Assembly (NCBI GenBank): GCA_035651815.1
Contig: DASRFB010000103.1
Location: forward strand, 1 to 64,000
Direction of reading: 5' to 3'
DNA: 64,000 nucleotides
Origin: VBDM01 sp035651815
GTDB lineage: Bacteria > Pseudomonadota > Gammaproteobacteria > Burkholderiales > SG8-39
Below are positions 32,637-40,829 of the stretch, one piece after another. A program made the position numbers and the translations under genes. The notes under the pieces were generated by a model, which worked only from the letters and a program-made list of their open reading frames with translations, made no database searches and had not been told where the DNA came from. How positions within the stretch are numbered: the stretch's first letter is position 1; every line of letters starts with the position of its first letter.

Positions 32637-33542
32637 ATGATCCGCAATCTTCAGCACATCGCCCTCGCCGTGCCCGACCCGAGCGCCGGCAAGCAGTTCT
32701 ACACCGATTTCGGCATGGAAGGCCGCGACGTCGGCAACAGCATCGTCATGCGCTGCGCGGGGCGCGACCAGGACCAGGTCGTGCTCGTCGAAGGCCGCAA
32801 GAAGCGGCAGCATCACGTCTGCTTCGGGACGCGCGCGGCGGACCTCGACGCGCTGAAGAAGAGGCTGGAGCAGGAGGGCGTGAAGCTCGTCGACGCGCCG
32901 AAGGAAACGCCGGGCGACGGCATCTGGTTCCGCGACCCGGACGGCCTGCTCGTCAACGTGCGCGTCGCGGAAGGCGCGCCCTGGCGCAAGGCGCCCGAAT
33001 GGAAGCTGAACACCCCGGGCTGCCTCAACCGCTCGGGGACCTGCGGCCACCCGAAGCGCGGCATGAAAGTGCAGCCGACGCGGCTCGGCCACACGCTGCG
33101 CTTCACGCCGCAGGTGGACAAGATGCTCGACTTCTACCTGCGCGTCGTCGGGCTGCAGCTCTCCGACCGCGCGCAGGACATCGTCGCCTTCATGCGCGTG
33201 CACGGCAACAGCGACCACCACGTGTTCGGCTTCATCAAGTCGGACCGTCCCGGCTTCCACCACGCGAGCTTCGAGGTCGAGAACGTCGACGCGATCGGCA
33301 TGGGCGCGTGCAGCCTGCTCGACAAGGGCTACAAGGACGGCTGGGGCCTCGGCCGGCACGTGATCGGCTCGAACTTCTTCCACTACATCCGCGACCCGTG
33401 GAACAGCCTCGCGGAGTACTTCTGCGACATCGACTACATCCCCGAGGGCTACGACTGGAAGGCGACCAACTACGCCCCCGAGGACGCGCTGTACGTCTGG
33501 GGCCCGAGGCCGCCCGAGGCGTTCGGCCAGAATTTCGAATAA
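32637..33542 (+). CDS. Two-domain VOC / type I extradiol dioxygenase-like enzyme
   Basis: The protein has 301 residues. It has two betaalphabetabetabeta modules (NLQHIALAVPDPSAGKQFYT at the N-terminus; RLGHTLRFTPQVDKMLDFYL at about 149). The second module carries a probable iron-binding triad: His152, His208/209 (PGFHHASFE) and Glu260 (SLAEYF), in the order seen in catechol 2,3-dioxygenase-type enzymes. It should cleave a catechol or related aromatic ring, or act on a similar diketone; the substrate is unknown. It is followed by a Bug receptor 22 bases later, which hints at uptake of the substrate or a breakdown product. Confidence 0.85.
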   Translation: MIRNLQHIALAVPDPSAGKQFYTDFGMEGRDVGNSIVMRCAGRDQDQVVLVEGRKKRQHHVCFGTRAADLDALKKRLEQEGVKLVDAPKETPGDGIWFRDPDGLLVNVRVAEGAPWRKAPEWKLNTPGCLNRSGTCGHPKRGMKVQPTRLGHTLRFTPQVDKMLDFYLRVVGLQLSDRAQDIVAFMRVHGNSDHHVFGFIKSDRPGFHHASFEVENVDAIGMGACSLLDKGYKDGWGLGRHVIGSNFFHYIRDPWNSLAEYFCDIDYIPEGYDWKATNYAPEDALYVWGPRPPEAFGQNFE

Positions 33543-33564
33543 CACGCAGGACGGAGGAAAGAGG

Positions 33565-34539
33565 ATGAGGATCGTCGCGCTCGCGTGCGCGGCGCTGCTC
33601 GCGCTATCGCAGCAGGCGCCCGCGCAGACCCAGGCCACGTCCGGCTGGCCCGACAAGCCGATCAGGCTGGTGGTGTCGTTCGCCCCCGGCGGCGTGCACG
33701 ACACGCTCTCGCGCGTGCTGCAGCCGAAGCTCACGGAGGCGCTCGGGCAGCCGATCGTCATCGAGAACCGCGCCGGGGCGGGCGGCAACATCGCCGCCGA
33801 GGCGGTCGCGAAGTCGGCGCCCGACGGCTATACATTCCTGATCGCGAGCGAGGCGATCGCGACCAACGAGTACCTCTACCGCAAGCTCGCCTACGACCCG
33901 TACAAGGACCTCGTCCCGGTCGCGAAGCTCGCCGACTATCCGATGGCGCTGATCGTGCACCCGTCGCTGTGGGTCGACAACGTGCGCGACCTGGTCGCGC
34001 TCGCGCAGGCGAAGCCCGGGTCGATCAGCTACGGCTCGGCCGGCATCGGCGCCTCGGGCCACCTCGCGGGCGAGCTGTTCAAGAGCGTCGCCGACATCGA
34101 CATGGTGCACGTCCCGTACAAGGGCGGGGCGCCCGCGCTCGCCGACCTCATCGCCGGGCGCATCCAGGTGATGTTCCTGTCGGTGTCGCTGACGGTGCCG
34201 CAGGCGAAGCAGGGCAAGGTCAAGGTGCTCGCCGTCACGGGACGCAGGCGCGCGCGCGAGCTGCCCGACGTGCCGACGACGACCGAGCAGGGCTTCCCGC
34301 AGGTTCAGGCGCTGCTCTTTTCGAGCATGCTCGCGCCGGCGCGCACGCCCGCCCCGATCATCGCGCGCATGAACGAGGTCGTGGTGAAGGCGCTCGAGTC
34401 GCCCGACGTGCAGAAGCGCCTCGCCGACCTCGGCGCCGTGCCCGCGCCGAGCTCGCCCGACGAGTTCAGGAAGATCCTGCGCGACGAGGGCGAGCGCTGG
34501 GGCAAGCTGATCCGCGAGAAGAACATCCGCGCCGATTAG
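33565..34539 (+). CDS. Tripartite tricarboxylate (Bug-type) periplasmic receptor
   Basis: The protein has 324 residues. A signal peptide (MRIVALACAALLALSQQAPAQ) precedes WPDKPIRLVVSFAPGGVHD, IVIENRAGAGGNIAAEAVAKS, PDGYTFLIASEAIA, HVPYKGGAPALADLIAGR and DVPTTTEQGFPQ. All are Bug-family motifs. It sits 22 bases downstream of the VOC dioxygenase-like gene and probably shares its transcript. An RBS (GGAGGAAAGAGG) precedes the ATG. The ligand is likely a small carboxylate, perhaps an aromatic-ring product, which is only inferred from the neighbour. Confidence 0.9.
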   Translation: MRIVALACAALLALSQQAPAQTQATSGWPDKPIRLVVSFAPGGVHDTLSRVLQPKLTEALGQPIVIENRAGAGGNIAAEAVAKSAPDGYTFLIASEAIATNEYLYRKLAYDPYKDLVPVAKLADYPMALIVHPSLWVDNVRDLVALAQAKPGSISYGSAGIGASGHLAGELFKSVADIDMVHVPYKGGAPALADLIAGRIQVMFLSVSLTVPQAKQGKVKVLAVTGRRRARELPDVPTTTEQGFPQVQALLFSSMLAPARTPAPIIARMNEVVVKALESPDVQKRLADLGAVPAPSSPDEFRKILRDEGERWGKLIREKNIRAD

Positions 34540-34609
34540 CGTGCGCGCGGCCGTTTCGCCATAATGGCGCGGCGGGCGCCTCGGGCGCCCGCTTCACGAA
34601 GGAAAAAAA

Positions 34610-34625
34610 CGGGCGGAGCCGCCCG
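34610..34625. terminator. Short GC hairpin next to an A7 run, upstream of the CPA1 antiporter gene
   Basis: CGGGCGG and CCGCCCG form a seven-base stem. The A run at 34603-34609 makes it resemble a terminator only on the minus strand, yet no minus-strand gene ends here. A second stem (GCGGGCGCC / GGCGCCCGC) lies at 34572-34592. It may affect the leader of the antiporter transcript; it may also be fortuitous. Confidence 0.3.
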
Positions 34626-34648
34626 CGCGGCGGCTCGGGAACGGCGCC

Positions 34649-36208
34649 ATGGAGCTGCTGGTAACGATCCTGTTCTTGCTGCTGTGCTCGGTCGTCCTGG
34701 GCTGGATCGCGCGCCACTTCGCCTTTCCCTATCCCATCGCGCTCGTGATCGGCGGCGCCGCGCTCGGGTTCGCGCCGCACCTGCCGCAGTTCCCGTTCGA
34801 GCCCGAGTCGATCCTGATCCTGTTCCTGCCGCCGATCCTGTACCAGGCGGCGCTGCTCACGTCGTGGCGCGACTTCCGCGCCAACCTGCGCCCGATCGGC
34901 ATGCTGGCGATCGGCCTGGTGATCGTGACCACGCTCGCCGTCGGCGCCGCGGCGAAGTGGCTGATCCCCGACCTGCCCTGGGCCGCCGCTTTCGTGCTCG
35001 GCGCGATCGTCTCGCCGCCCGACGCGGTCGCGGCGACCGCGATCCTCTCGCGCCTGCGCGTCCCGCGCCGGGTCGTCACGGTGCTCGAGGGCGAGAGCCT
35101 GGTGAACGACGCCTCGGGCCTGGTGATATACAAGTTTGCCGTGGCGGCGGTGCTCACGGGGGCGTTCTCGCTCGCCGGGGCGAGCCTCCAGTTCGTCGGC
35201 GTCGCGGTCGGCGGCGTCGCGGTCGGCGTGACGCTCGGGCTCGTGTTCGTCTTCATCCACCGCCACCTGCACGACGCGTTCATCGAGGTGCTCACCTCGC
35301 TCTCGGTGCCGTTCGTCGCCTACATCGTGGCCGAGGCGGTGCACGTCTCGGGCGTGCTCGCAGTGGTCGCCGCCGGCCTGGTGCGCGGCCGCTACTCGCC
35401 CGAGATCGTGTCCGCCGAGATGCGCATCCTCGCGCGCTCGGTGTGGAACATCCTCGTCTTCCTGCTGAACAGCCTGATCTTCATCCTGATCGGCATGCAG
35501 CTCTCCGCGATCCTCGCGCGGCTGACCGGCTACTCCGGGCGCGACCTGTTCCTCTACGGGATGCTGGTCAGCATGGTCGCGATCGCGGTGCGCTTCCTGT
35601 GGATCTATCCGGCGACGTACCTGCCGCGCGTGTTCAGCGCGCGCGTGCGCGAGCGCGGTCCGGCGCCGCCCGAGGCCGAGACCTTCATCATGAGCTGGTG
35701 CGGCATGCGCGGCATCGTCTCGCTCGCCGCCGCGCTCGCGCTGCCCGAGGACCTCATGAACGGCGCGCCCTTCCCCAAGCGCGACCTGATCATCTTCCTC
35801 ACCTTCGTGGTGATCGCCGTGACTCTCGTGCTGCAGGGGCTGTCGCTGCGGCCGCTGATCCGGCGCCTCCAGGTCGGGACCGACTGGAGCACGCAGGAGG
35901 AGGAGCAGCTCGCGCGCCTCGCGATGGGCAAGGCCGCGCTCGCCGCGATCGACGGCATGGCGCAGAGCGAGAACGTCGCCCACGACGTCGCCGAGCGCAT
36001 CCGTGCCGAGTTCGCCGAGCAGGTCACCGTGGCGGTCGGCCCGGGCGTGGTGCTCAGCCCCGGCTCGGACCTGGTGAAGCGGCTGCGCCGCACCGCGGTC
36101 CGCGCCGAGCGCCAGGAGCTGATCCGCGTCTGGCGCGCGAACCAGATCAGCGACGAGGTGCTCCACCGCATGGAGGAGTCGCTCGACTACCAGGAGTCGC
36201 GGCTTTAG
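34649..36208 (+). CDS. CPA1-type Na+/H+ antiporter (NhaP-like)
   Basis: The protein has 519 residues. About 12 transmembrane helices fill residues 1-410: ILILFLPPILYQAALLTSW, GAIVSPPDAVAATAILSR, EGESLVNDASGLVIYKF (the ND ion-binding motif), and FIMSWCGMRGIVSLAAALALP. The pattern is that of monovalent cation:proton antiporters of the CPA1 family. A hydrophilic C-terminal tail of about 110 residues (QVGTDWSTQEEEQLARLAMG onwards) should be cytoplasmic and regulatory. It exchanges Na+ (or K+) for H+ at the inner membrane. It stands alone by spacing. Confidence 0.9.
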   Translation: MELLVTILFLLLCSVVLGWIARHFAFPYPIALVIGGAALGFAPHLPQFPFEPESILILFLPPILYQAALLTSWRDFRANLRPIGMLAIGLVIVTTLAVGAAAKWLIPDLPWAAAFVLGAIVSPPDAVAATAILSRLRVPRRVVTVLEGESLVNDASGLVIYKFAVAAVLTGAFSLAGASLQFVGVAVGGVAVGVTLGLVFVFIHRHLHDAFIEVLTSLSVPFVAYIVAEAVHVSGVLAVVAAGLVRGRYSPEIVSAEMRILARSVWNILVFLLNSLIFILIGMQLSAILARLTGYSGRDLFLYGMLVSMVAIAVRFLWIYPATYLPRVFSARVRERGPAPPEAETFIMSWCGMRGIVSLAAALALPEDLMNGAPFPKRDLIIFLTFVVIAVTLVLQGLSLRPLIRRLQVGTDWSTQEEEQLARLAMGKAALAAIDGMAQSENVAHDVAERIRAEFAEQVTVAVGPGVVLSPGSDLVKRLRRTAVRAERQELIRVWRANQISDEVLHRMEESLDYQESRL

Positions 36209-36242
36209 ACTCGCGCCGGCGGGTCGAATGGAGGAGAAGGCG

Positions 36243-37310
36243 GTGGCGGACGCGGCATTTCCGGAAACAGCGCTCGAATTCGGGATCTTCGACTGGATCG
36301 AGTGGCGCGACGCGCCCCCGGCCGAGATCTTCGAGCACAAGCTCAGGATCGCTGAAAAAGCCGACGCGGCCGGCTTCCACGGCTGGCACATCGCCGAGCA
36401 CCAGGGCACGCCGCTCTCGATCGACGGGTCGCCCGCGCTCGTGCTCTCGGCCGCGATCCAGCGCACCAAGCGCCTGCGCCTCGGGGCGCTCACCTGGTGC
36501 CTGCCCTGGTACAACCCGTTCCGCTTCTACAACGAGATCTGCATGCTCGACCACATGAGCGGCGGGCGCGTCGAGCTCGGCGTCGGGCGCGGCGTGTCGC
36601 CGATCGAGTCGTCGTACTTCGGCATGAAGAGCGTCGACGAGTCGCGCGAGCGGTATCGCGAGACCCTCGACATCTTTTTCAAGGCCTGCGCGAACGAGAA
36701 GCTCGAGCACGAAGGCAAGTATTTCTCCTACAAGGACCTCGAGCTCTTCATCCACCCGAAGCAGCGGCCCTGGCCGCCGCTGTGGTTCCCGAGCAGCGAC
36801 CGCAACTCGATCGACTTCACCGCGCGCCACGGCTACCACACCGTCCTGAACACCAGCAACGCCGAGGCGGGCGCGCTGTACGCGCAGTACCGCGAGACCT
36901 GGGTCGCGCACCGCGACGATCCCGGGCGGCACAACGCGCACGTCGCGGCGCCCAAGCTCGGGAAATCGCAGCACGTCTTCGTCGCCGAAACGGAGAAGGA
37001 GGCGGCGGAGGTCGGCCTCGCCGCGTACAAGGTCTGGGCCGGCCACCTGACGCACCTCACGCGGCGCCACGGCAAATCGAACCTCCTGAACGTCGATCCC
37101 ACATCGCCCGACGCGCCCCTGCGCTACGTGGGCGGGACGCCGAAATCGGTGATCGAGCAGCTCGCCGACGTGGTGCGCGCCTCGGGAATCAATTACCTGC
37201 TGCTGGTGTTCTCGTTCGGCGACCTCGCCCCCGAGCGCGCCCTGCATTCGATGGACCTGTTCGTGCGCGAGGTGATGCCCGCGCTTTCAACCCGGAGGAG
37301 GAGACCATGA
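36243..37310 (+). CDS. Luciferase-like flavin-dependent monooxygenase (bacterial luciferase family)
   Basis: The protein is 355 residues from the GTG at 36243, or 360 from the ATG at 36228. GTG is favoured because GGAGG (36230-36234) overlaps the ATG but sits well before the GTG. The (beta/alpha)8 luciferase fold is clear: FGIFDWIEWRDAPP, ADAAGFHGWHIAEHQGTPLS, RLGALTWCLPWYNPFR, MSGGRVELGVGRGVSPIESSYFG and PWPPLWFPSSD. It should use FMNH2 and O2 on an unknown substrate. Its last bases overlap the ATG of the binding protein gene by four (ATGA), so the two are coupled. Confidence 0.9.
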   Translation: MADAAFPETALEFGIFDWIEWRDAPPAEIFEHKLRIAEKADAAGFHGWHIAEHQGTPLSIDGSPALVLSAAIQRTKRLRLGALTWCLPWYNPFRFYNEICMLDHMSGGRVELGVGRGVSPIESSYFGMKSVDESRERYRETLDIFFKACANEKLEHEGKYFSYKDLELFIHPKQRPWPPLWFPSSDRNSIDFTARHGYHTVLNTSNAEAGALYAQYRETWVAHRDDPGRHNAHVAAPKLGKSQHVFVAETEKEAAEVGLAAYKVWAGHLTHLTRRHGKSNLLNVDPTSPDAPLRYVGGTPKSVIEQLADVVRASGINYLLLVFSFGDLAPERALHSMDLFVREVMPALSTRRRRP

Positions 37311-38488
37311 AGAAGGCGGTATGGCTTGCCGCGGCGGCTGCATTGCTGGCGCTGCCCGCGGCGGCGCAGACGATCAAGATCGGCTTCATCACCAGCTACT
37401 CGGGCCTGAACGGCAACCTGGGGCCCTACATGGAGCGCGCGGTGCGGCTCTACACCAAGCTGCACGAGAAGGAGCTGCCCCGCGGCGTGAAGATCGAGCT
37501 CCTGGTGCGCGACGACACGGGCCCCAACCCCGACAAGGCGAAGCAGCTCGCGCAGGAGCTGATCGTGCGCGACAAGGTGAACCTGCTTGCCGGCGTCATC
37601 TTCACGCCGAACGCGCTCGCGATCGCGCCGCTCGCGACCGAGGCGAAGGTCCCCTTCGTCATCATGAACGCGGGCACGTCGGTGATCACGACGCGCTCGC
37701 CGTACATCGTGCGCGTGTCGTTCACGCTGTGGCAGTCGTGCTATCCCCTCGGCCAGTGGGCGGCGAAGCGCTTCAAGACCTCGTACACGATGGTGAGCGA
37801 CTTCGGCCCCGGGCACGACTGCGAGGACGCGTTCGCGCGCGCGGCGAAGGAGAACGGCGGCCAGGTCGTCGGCAGCGTGCGCGTGCCGCTGCAGAACCCC
37901 GACTTCGTGCCGTTCATCCAGCGCGTGAAGGACGCGAAGCCCGACGCGCTGATGGTGTTCGTCCCGGCCGGCAAGACCGCCACCGCGGTGCTGAAGGCGT
38001 TCAGCGAGCTCGGCCTGAAGAGCGCCGGCGTGAAGCTGATCGGCCCCGGCGACGTCACACCCGACGAGGAGCTGCAGGGCATGGGCGACGTCGCGCTCGG
38101 CACGTTCACCGTGCACCACTACTCGGCCGACGCCGAGCGTCCCGCGAACAAGGCCTTCGTCGCCGCGTGGAAGAAGGAGTACGGCGCGAACGAGGTGCCC
38201 GACTTCCTCTCCGCCGCCTCGTGGGACGGCATGGACATGATCTTCCAGGCGATCAAGCAGCAGAAGGGCAAGCTCGATCCCGACAGGACCATGGAGATCT
38301 TCAAGAATTACAAGAACGCGAACAGCCCGCGCGGGCCGATCTCGATCGACCCGGAGACGCGCGACATCGTGCAGAACGAGTACCTGCGCGAGGTGCGCAA
38401 GGTCGGAGGCCGGCTCGCGAACGTCGAGCTCGAGACCGTGGGGACCGCGGTCAAGGACCCCTGGAAGGAGCTGCAGAAGAAGAAGTAG
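37307..38488 (+). CDS. Branched-chain-amino-acid-type ABC substrate-binding protein
   Basis: The protein is 393 residues from the ATG at 37307. A signal peptide (MKKAVWLAAAAALLALPAAA) is followed by IKIGFITSYSGLNGNLGPYM, LLVRDDTGPNPDKAKQLAQEL, GVIFTPNALAIAPLA and a C-terminal lobe. This is the type I periplasmic binding fold of the LivJ class. An AGGAGGAGA precedes the ATG. It is translationally coupled to the luciferase-like monooxygenase gene (ATGA overlap), so it probably binds that enzyme's substrate or a relative. No permease or ATPase genes are present. Confidence 0.9.
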   Translation: MKKAVWLAAAAALLALPAAAQTIKIGFITSYSGLNGNLGPYMERAVRLYTKLHEKELPRGVKIELLVRDDTGPNPDKAKQLAQELIVRDKVNLLAGVIFTPNALAIAPLATEAKVPFVIMNAGTSVITTRSPYIVRVSFTLWQSCYPLGQWAAKRFKTSYTMVSDFGPGHDCEDAFARAAKENGGQVVGSVRVPLQNPDFVPFIQRVKDAKPDALMVFVPAGKTATAVLKAFSELGLKSAGVKLIGPGDVTPDEELQGMGDVALGTFTVHHYSADAERPANKAFVAAWKKEYGANEVPDFLSAASWDGMDMIFQAIKQQKGKLDPDRTMEIFKNYKNANSPRGPISIDPETRDIVQNEYLREVRKVGGRLANVELETVGTAVKDPWKELQKKK

Positions 38489-38504
38489 CGCCTACTCGCC
38501 GCAG

Positions 38505-38792
38505 TTATTCGCTCAATCGCGGGAATCCCGGGTCGTTCTTCGCCGCGACCCGGATGCGCTCGAGGTGCGACGCCGCCTGCTCCTGCAGCTTGCGGCGCTC
38601 GCCGCCGTTCACCTGCACCAGCGCCTCCTTCAGGTCGAGGAGCGCGTATTCCAGGTGGTCGAGATGACGGTTCAGCTCGTTCAGGAGATCGAGCAGGCTC
38701 TCGACCGGCTCGAGCACGCCGTCGGCGGCGTCCATGGGTTCGTCGTTTGCGCCCGACGGCTCGGGCTGCTGCGGGGGTAGCGGGTGCGCCAT
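38505..38792 (-). CDS. Small hydrophilic helical protein of unknown function
   Basis: The protein has 95 residues. A proline-rich N-terminus (MAHPLPPQQPEPSGAND) is followed by an amphipathic, coiled-coil-like helix: ESLLDLLNELNRHLDHLEYA and LKEALVQVNGGERRKLQEQA. No signal peptide, membrane segment or known domain is seen. It is 111 bases downstream of the MFS gene on the same strand, and convergent with the binding protein gene. The regular heptad-like Leu pattern argues that it is coding; the function is unknown. Confidence 0.6.
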   Translation of the reverse strand: MAHPLPPQQPEPSGANDEPMDAADGVLEPVESLLDLLNELNRHLDHLEYALLDLKEALVQVNGGERRKLQEQAASHLERIRVAAKNDPGFPRLSE

Positions 38793-38902
38793 GCTTTTCG
38801 GCCTCGATGACTGGCGCCATTTTGGTTCCGGGCCGATTACAGGAATGCTAGGCGCGCCCACCCCTCCTGTGAGCACTATGGCGCGCGTTGCGCGCCCGGG
38901 TT

Positions 38903-40165
38903 TCAGGCGTGCGCCGTCGCGGCGCGGCCGAGGCGCCGCTCGCGCAGGATCAGGAAAGCCGCGATGCTCGTCGTGATCAGGTTCCAGGCGATGCCGTTCA
39001 CGAACGCGGCGCGGTACGAGCCCGTGGCGTCGAAGATCCACCCGGGGAGCCAGCCGCCGAGCGCCATCCCGAACAGCGTCGCCATCAGCACCGTGCCCGT
39101 GCGCATCCCCGCCTCGCGCGGCGCGAAGTGCTCGCGCACGATCAGCGGGTACGAGGGCACGAGCCCGCCCTGGAACAGCCCGAAGAGCGCCGAGACCGCG
39201 TAGAGCGCGCCGAGCTGCGTGAACGGCAGGAACAGCGCGAGCGCGACCGCCTGCAGCACGGCGCCGAGCAGCAGCGTGCGCAGGCCGCCGATGCGGTCCG
39301 CGATCCAGCCCGAGACGAGACGGCTGGCGATGCCGAAACCGAGCATGAGCGAGAGCATCTCGGCGCCGCGCGCGGCGGGGTAGCCGAGGTCGCCGCAGTA
39401 CGCGACCATGTGCACCTGCGGCATCGACATCGCCACGCAGCACGCGACGCCGGCGATGCACAGCAGCGACTGCAGCGACGCGGGCGCGAGCCCGAGCGGC
39501 CGCGAGCGCTCGTCCGCGCCGCCCGCCGGGCGCGATCCGGACGAAGAAGCGGCGGCGCCCGCGATCGCGGGCGGCCGGCGGCGCAGCGCGAGCGCGACGA
39601 GCGGCATCGTCAGCAGGCAGAAGACGCCGACGCCGACGAAGGTCGCGCGCCAGCCCGCGGCGTCGATCGCGTGCTGCATGAGCGGCGGCCACACCGTGCC
39701 CGCGAGGTAGTTGCCGCACATCACGATCGCGATCGCGATGCCGCGCCGGCGCACGAACCACAGCGAGATGTCGGCGACCAGCGGCACGAAGCTGCCCGAG
39801 GTCCCGAGGAAGCCGATCAGCACGCCCTGCGCGAGGTTGAACTGCCACATCGCGCCGGCCGATCCGGCGGCGATGAAGCCCGCGCCCAGGCACGCCGCGC
39901 CGATCAGCACCGGCACCATGACGCCGAAGCGGTCGGAGAGCCGCCCCATGAAGATGCCGCCCAGCCCGAAGCCGATCATCGTCAGCGTATACGGGAGCGA
40001 CGCCGCGGAGCGCGCGATCCCGAATTCGGCCTGCAGCGGCGGCAGCGCGACCGCCATCGAGTACATGCCCGCGCCGCCGATCGTCATCAGCGCGAGAGCG
40101 GCGGCGAGCCGCGCCCAGGCATAGGGCGAGTCGGGCGCGCCGCGAGGGCGGAGGTCCGGCGCCAC
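38903..40165 (-). CDS. MFS transporter, monocarboxylate/OFA-like
   Basis: The protein has 420 residues with 12 predicted helices. Motif A occurs in GGIFMGRLSDRFG. The segments WFVRRRGIAIAIVMCGNYLAG, YCGDLGYPAARGAEMLSLM and WIADRIGGLRTLLLGA fit the monocarboxylate/oxalate-formate branch of the MFS. Substrate unknown. It is six bases from the stop of the methyltransferase gene upstream on the same strand, so they are likely cotranscribed. Confidence 0.85.
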   Translation of the reverse strand: MAPDLRPRGAPDSPYAWARLAAALALMTIGGAGMYSMAVALPPLQAEFGIARSAASLPYTLTMIGFGLGGIFMGRLSDRFGVMVPVLIGAACLGAGFIAAGSAGAMWQFNLAQGVLIGFLGTSGSFVPLVADISLWFVRRRGIAIAIVMCGNYLAGTVWPPLMQHAIDAAGWRATFVGVGVFCLLTMPLVALALRRRPPAIAGAAASSSGSRPAGGADERSRPLGLAPASLQSLLCIAGVACCVAMSMPQVHMVAYCGDLGYPAARGAEMLSLMLGFGIASRLVSGWIADRIGGLRTLLLGAVLQAVALALFLPFTQLGALYAVSALFGLFQGGLVPSYPLIVREHFAPREAGMRTGTVLMATLFGMALGGWLPGWIFDATGSYRAAFVNGIAWNLITTSIAAFLILRERRLGRAATAHA

Positions 40166-40171
40166 GGCGAG

Positions 40172-40819
40172 CTAGCGGAAGACGAGGAAGTACTGGTTCG
40201 GGAGGAAGCCGTGCTCCTCCGCGAGCGTATACCCCGCGCGCTGCATCTCCGCGCGCACGCGCGTCGGCGAGATGCGCTCGCGGCGGGGCGGACCGTCCTT
40301 CGAGGTCTCGCTGAAGTCGATGATGGCGACGCGCGCGCCCGGCTTGAGCGATCCGCGCAGCCGCCCGAAATAGTCCTCGCGGTCGGCGATGTGATGGTAG
40401 ACGTCGACCATCAGCACCAGGTCGACCTTCTCGGGCAGCGCGGCGTCGTCGGGCCTGCCCGCGACCGCGACGACGTTCACGAGGTGCTCGCGCCGCGCGC
40501 GATCGGCGAGGTACTTCACCATGTCGGGCTCGGTGTCGACGCCGTAGACGCGGCCTTTCGGGACCGCGTGCGCCAGGCGCACCGAGAAGTAGCCCGTGCC
40601 CGAGCCGATGTCGGCGATCCTCGCGTCGGGCGCGGGCGCGAGCGCGCGGATCACCTCGTGCGGCTTCTGCCAGGCGTCGCGCGCCGGATCGTCGAACACG
40701 CGCGCCCACCGGCCGGCGTCGCCGAAGCGGTGCTCGTGCGTGGGCGGCGACTGCGCCGAGGCTGCGATCGGGACCGCGAGCGCGGCAGCGAGGAGCGACG
40801 CGAGGACGGCGCTGCGCAT
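40172..40819 (-). CDS. Exported class I SAM-dependent methyltransferase
   Basis: The protein has 215 residues. The N-terminus is a signal peptide (MRSAVLASLLAAALAVPIAASA) followed by a hydrophilic segment. Then come a SAM-binding motif I (IADIGSGTGYFSVRL), VDTEPDM, LVLMVDVYHHIADREDYF and a motif-III-like PGARVAIIDFSETS. Methyltransferases are normally cytoplasmic, so an export signal is unusual; related exported proteins are known from metagenomes. The substrate is unknown. The gene begins ten bases after the histidine kinase gene stop and precedes the MFS gene by six bases. Confidence 0.85.
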   Translation of the reverse strand: MRSAVLASLLAAALAVPIAASAQSPPTHEHRFGDAGRWARVFDDPARDAWQKPHEVIRALAPAPDARIADIGSGTGYFSVRLAHAVPKGRVYGVDTEPDMVKYLADRARREHLVNVVAVAGRPDDAALPEKVDLVLMVDVYHHIADREDYFGRLRGSLKPGARVAIIDFSETSKDGPPRRERISPTRVRAEMQRAGYTLAEEHGFLPNQYFLVFR

Positions 40820-40829
40820 GGCGCGTATT

